A stretch of 64,000 bases of DNA from Phoebastria nigripes. Taxonomy: Eukaryota; Chordata; Aves; Procellariiformes; Diomedeidae. Shown in pieces: positions 61,699 to 64,000 of this stretch. Within the stretch, counting starts at the first letter, position 1. Each line of letters starts with the position of its first letter. The notes under the pieces were generated by a model that did no database searches, had not been told where the DNA came from, and saw only the letters and a program-made list of their open reading frames with translations. The position numbers were made by a program, and so were the translations under genes. Where the stretch lies: assembly GCA_035582835.1 (NCBI GenBank), contig JAYKAV010002974.1, forward strand, positions 195,075-259,074, given 5' to 3'.

Positions 61699-64000
61699 GT
61701 AAGACTACTGTTTCAGTAGCTACAGAAGAGTGAGATACAAGTAGATGTAAATTACATTAGCCTTGTCGGCAAAATGCTTTATTTGGTCCTTTTGCTTACA
61801 CATTACCAGTGATAAATCAGGAATTTAATAATCTTTCACCAAACAAGTGGAAGTGTGTTCCAGTCACCTAGAATTACATTAGTAAGTTCATAAAAAGTGC
61901 AAGGTAAGTGATGATTTTTAATAATTGGAGAAGTTATTAAACTTCTGTTTAAAGCACTGATATTTCTTTAGAGAGTGCCGATCAAGATTTACCTAAGCCT
62001 AGAGTTCACTGCTGTCATGTTCATTAGCAAACTTGCACATGTAGGGATATAGGACTTTTTCTGGAAAAAGGTTTTTGTAACCAGATCCTTCAGCACCATT
62101 TACTGACACACCTGAAATTATATTCTGACCTGACTTTTAACTGGATGACCAAACCACAAGAGATTTGGAAGCTCAAATGGAGTTCATTGCCAAAGCTTGA
62201 AGCTAACTGGAATAAGTTGATTCAGCAGGAATGACTCCTCTACAGAAGAGGCAGACAGGAGGGAGCGAGATGTCCCAGTGTTTGCTTTCCACAGCATTGT
62301 CCTGCTTTCATGAATGCATGAGTTTTAACCTCAGAAATACAGTCATTCTTGATATACATGCTCCTTAATATTTCGTTTCTTATCAAAATTGACAGGAAGA
62401 GTATGGCAGCTGTAGGTGAAGCATATAATATGTACGTAATTCTTATTTCCTATTTTTTATTGAAGTTTTCTTCAGTTTTTATGTGGATGCAGAAAACTAT
62501 AAATTGCTGATTTTTACTAATAACTGATCTTTTCAGGTGTCTCACTAGCTTAACAGTTTCATGTATATCTTAATATTTCTTAATATTCAATTAAAAAAAA
62601 AAAAAACCAAGGAAGTTGCTTTGAGAACTCAACTCTCACGCCCTATGGTATAGTTCAGTAGTGATGCAAAAATTGTTCCCCCAACCAAACAGTGTCAAAG
62701 GGAGCAGCTGGTGGATGTCAGGGAGCATGTAGAGGGTAGTAACNTCCTTTATACTAGTCCCTGGGAAACCTGCAAGTTGCCTGCAACAGCAAAATCGGGT
62801 CTTAATGCCCAACTGCCTGCAGAATAAATGCTGAGTTGCTGGCAGACCTCCCTTCTTCTGGGTCATGCTGGAAGCTTTGGTTCCCTCGCGGAGAAATTCA
62901 GAGGGGCTGCTTCTCCCCTCTGCTGTGCCAGGAGCAAAGTACTAGCTGTCTTCCCAGTGCAGGGCAGCGTCTGCATCCAACCGGCTCAGCCACAGCGTGG
63001 AGCAGAGGGGAGCACTCAGCAGCTGGAGCATCAGGGTCTGATCTCTTTGTCACCGCATCCAGCCGCAGGGGACAGCCAGCCTGAGATGTTCAGCCATGCC
63101 AGTAACATCCTCTGGGCCGCATCAAGCAAGGCCAGGACCAAAAGTTAAGAGAACAGTTCGGAATGGTTATTGTACAAGCCTGCTGTTTTGACAAGTAAAG
63201 ATCTTGCGGCCAAATACCACGTAGCTCTGAAAGGCAGTAAAGAGGCATGAGGTTGTGCTGCCTGCTTATAGTGATGCTTCCAGGCTTAAAAAATCCTCTT
63301 GTTTCTTATTTTGCAAGGTGGAGTGTTACCTGTGTTCCCTATTGCACAAAATACCAGGGAGCTAAGAGACAAGTATTACTAGCTGCTTATTCGTGGAGTT
63401 TTAAGAACTGGTATTTCTCCCATTGCTTTTTACAGTTAACATATGAAGTACAAAGTCTCTTGTCGTTCTCAGAAAGAGCTGACGCTGCCCATTGCTAGGG
63501 AAGGGACACCAGACCAGACACCCCATGGTCCAAGCTGGCAGTCTGTTTGTTCCTAAACTGAAATGTGGCCATTTAAACATTTGTGTTGGCTCAGCAAATA
63601 GTTCTGTTTGCTCCAGCTCTTTTACTGATCAGTCTAAATATTTCCCAGCATGGGGTTGGATTTGCAGTAGTATTCCAGGTTATCTCTTCACTGTTGTTGG
63701 AGTATAAAAGTTACACTGGCTTTTGTGAGTACATTCCTATTCCAGTGAAAAGTTAAAATTTTGGAACATGGTATTTTCAATTCATTTTGGAGCCTCTTTT
63801 TTGGTGAAAATTCTGACTTTTTTGTACAATATCACCTATTTCCATACTTTATCATCTTTGCTCTCTATTTGCTATTTATGCATCCAGCTCTGGAACCCTC
63901 AGCACAAGAAAGAGACGGACCTGTTGGAGCAGGTCCAGAGGAGGGCCACAAAAACAGTCAGAGGGCTGGAACACCTCTCCTGTGAAGAAAGGCTGAGAGA
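61699..64000 (+). other. INVS intron after E11 (continues beyond the window)
   Basis: At least 2.3 kb. It contains an A14 run at about 62592-62605, a locally GC-rich block at 62820-63170 and the start of a CR1 at the end. The inversin C-terminal segment that follows IQ motif 2 was looked for and not found. Confidence 0.75.
63880..64000 (+). mobile_element. CR1 LINE, plus orientation, cut by window end
   Basis: A GCATCCAGCTCTGGAACCCTC block, then GGAGCAGGTCCAGAGGAGGG, CTGGAACACCTCTCC and AAGGCTGAGAGA. These are the successive CR1 3'-region blocks also seen at 20.7 kb, at higher similarity to the usual consensus. Its 3' end lies outside the window. Confidence 0.93.

Noticed and set aside
62396..62431. 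Possible 36-nt micro-exon after E11 (AG acceptor at 62394-62395, GTACGT donor at 62432), in a phase compatible with E11.
   Set aside because: The encoded residues do not resemble the inversin sequence that follows the second IQ motif, the pyrimidine tract is poor and no independent support exists.
1..64000. CRISPR arrays, tRNA or rRNA genes, operons or prokaryote-like systems.
   Set aside because: None seen. The simple repeats are microsatellites and the genome context is that of a vertebrate intron-rich gene.

Overview
The window is a piece of a vertebrate, almost certainly avian, nuclear genome. It is AT-rich and intron-dominated. Its interspersed repeats are CR1 LINE 3' ends with the bird-type terminal octamer and short avian endogenous-retrovirus LTRs that share a TGACGTCA / TATA promoter block. 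Isolated N bases throughout point to a draft assembly. There is no operon-like or prokaryotic content.

One host gene is recognisable: INVS (inversin, NPHP2), on the + strand. Eleven consecutive internal coding exons can be placed with splice sites, at 15999-16172, 21272-21439, 27631-27811, 31968-32077, 36456-36627, 41289-41444, 42946-43175, 44807-44913, 48255-48467, 56506-56807 and 60891-61698. I call them E1 to E11. They total 2621 nt (873 codons plus 2 nt), and the reading phase agrees across all ten internal junctions. The exons cover most of the ankyrin-repeat array, the first IQ motif, a low-complexity basic/serine-rich tail and the start of the second IQ motif. By comparison with my memory of human inversin, about the first 91 residues lie upstream of base 1 and the C-terminal exon(s) lie beyond base 64000. 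The gene is therefore partial at both ends of the window but intact within it.

Layout: 1-15998 is intron with nothing recognised except a short LTR-derived fragment near 12 kb and simple repeats. 15999-44913 is the ankyrin exons with introns of 1.5-6 kb; these introns carry two LTRs in opposite orientations on either side of E3, an LTR fragment and possible degraded proviral interior, a CR1 end just upstream of E2, and a possible DNA transposon. 44914-56505 holds the first IQ exon and an 8-kb intron with an internally deleted CR1 and an old LINE split by a younger CR1. 56506-61698 is the diverged C-terminal coding region. 61699-64000 is intron, with a locally GC-rich block and the start of a CR1 cut by the window end.

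I found no undescribed system. The most useful observations are the intact INVS reading frame, short conserved motifs in the otherwise diverged tail, the sense-oriented LTR with an intact-looking promoter block in intron E3-E4, and the nested LINE insertion. Comparisons with human inversin are from memory and were not computed.
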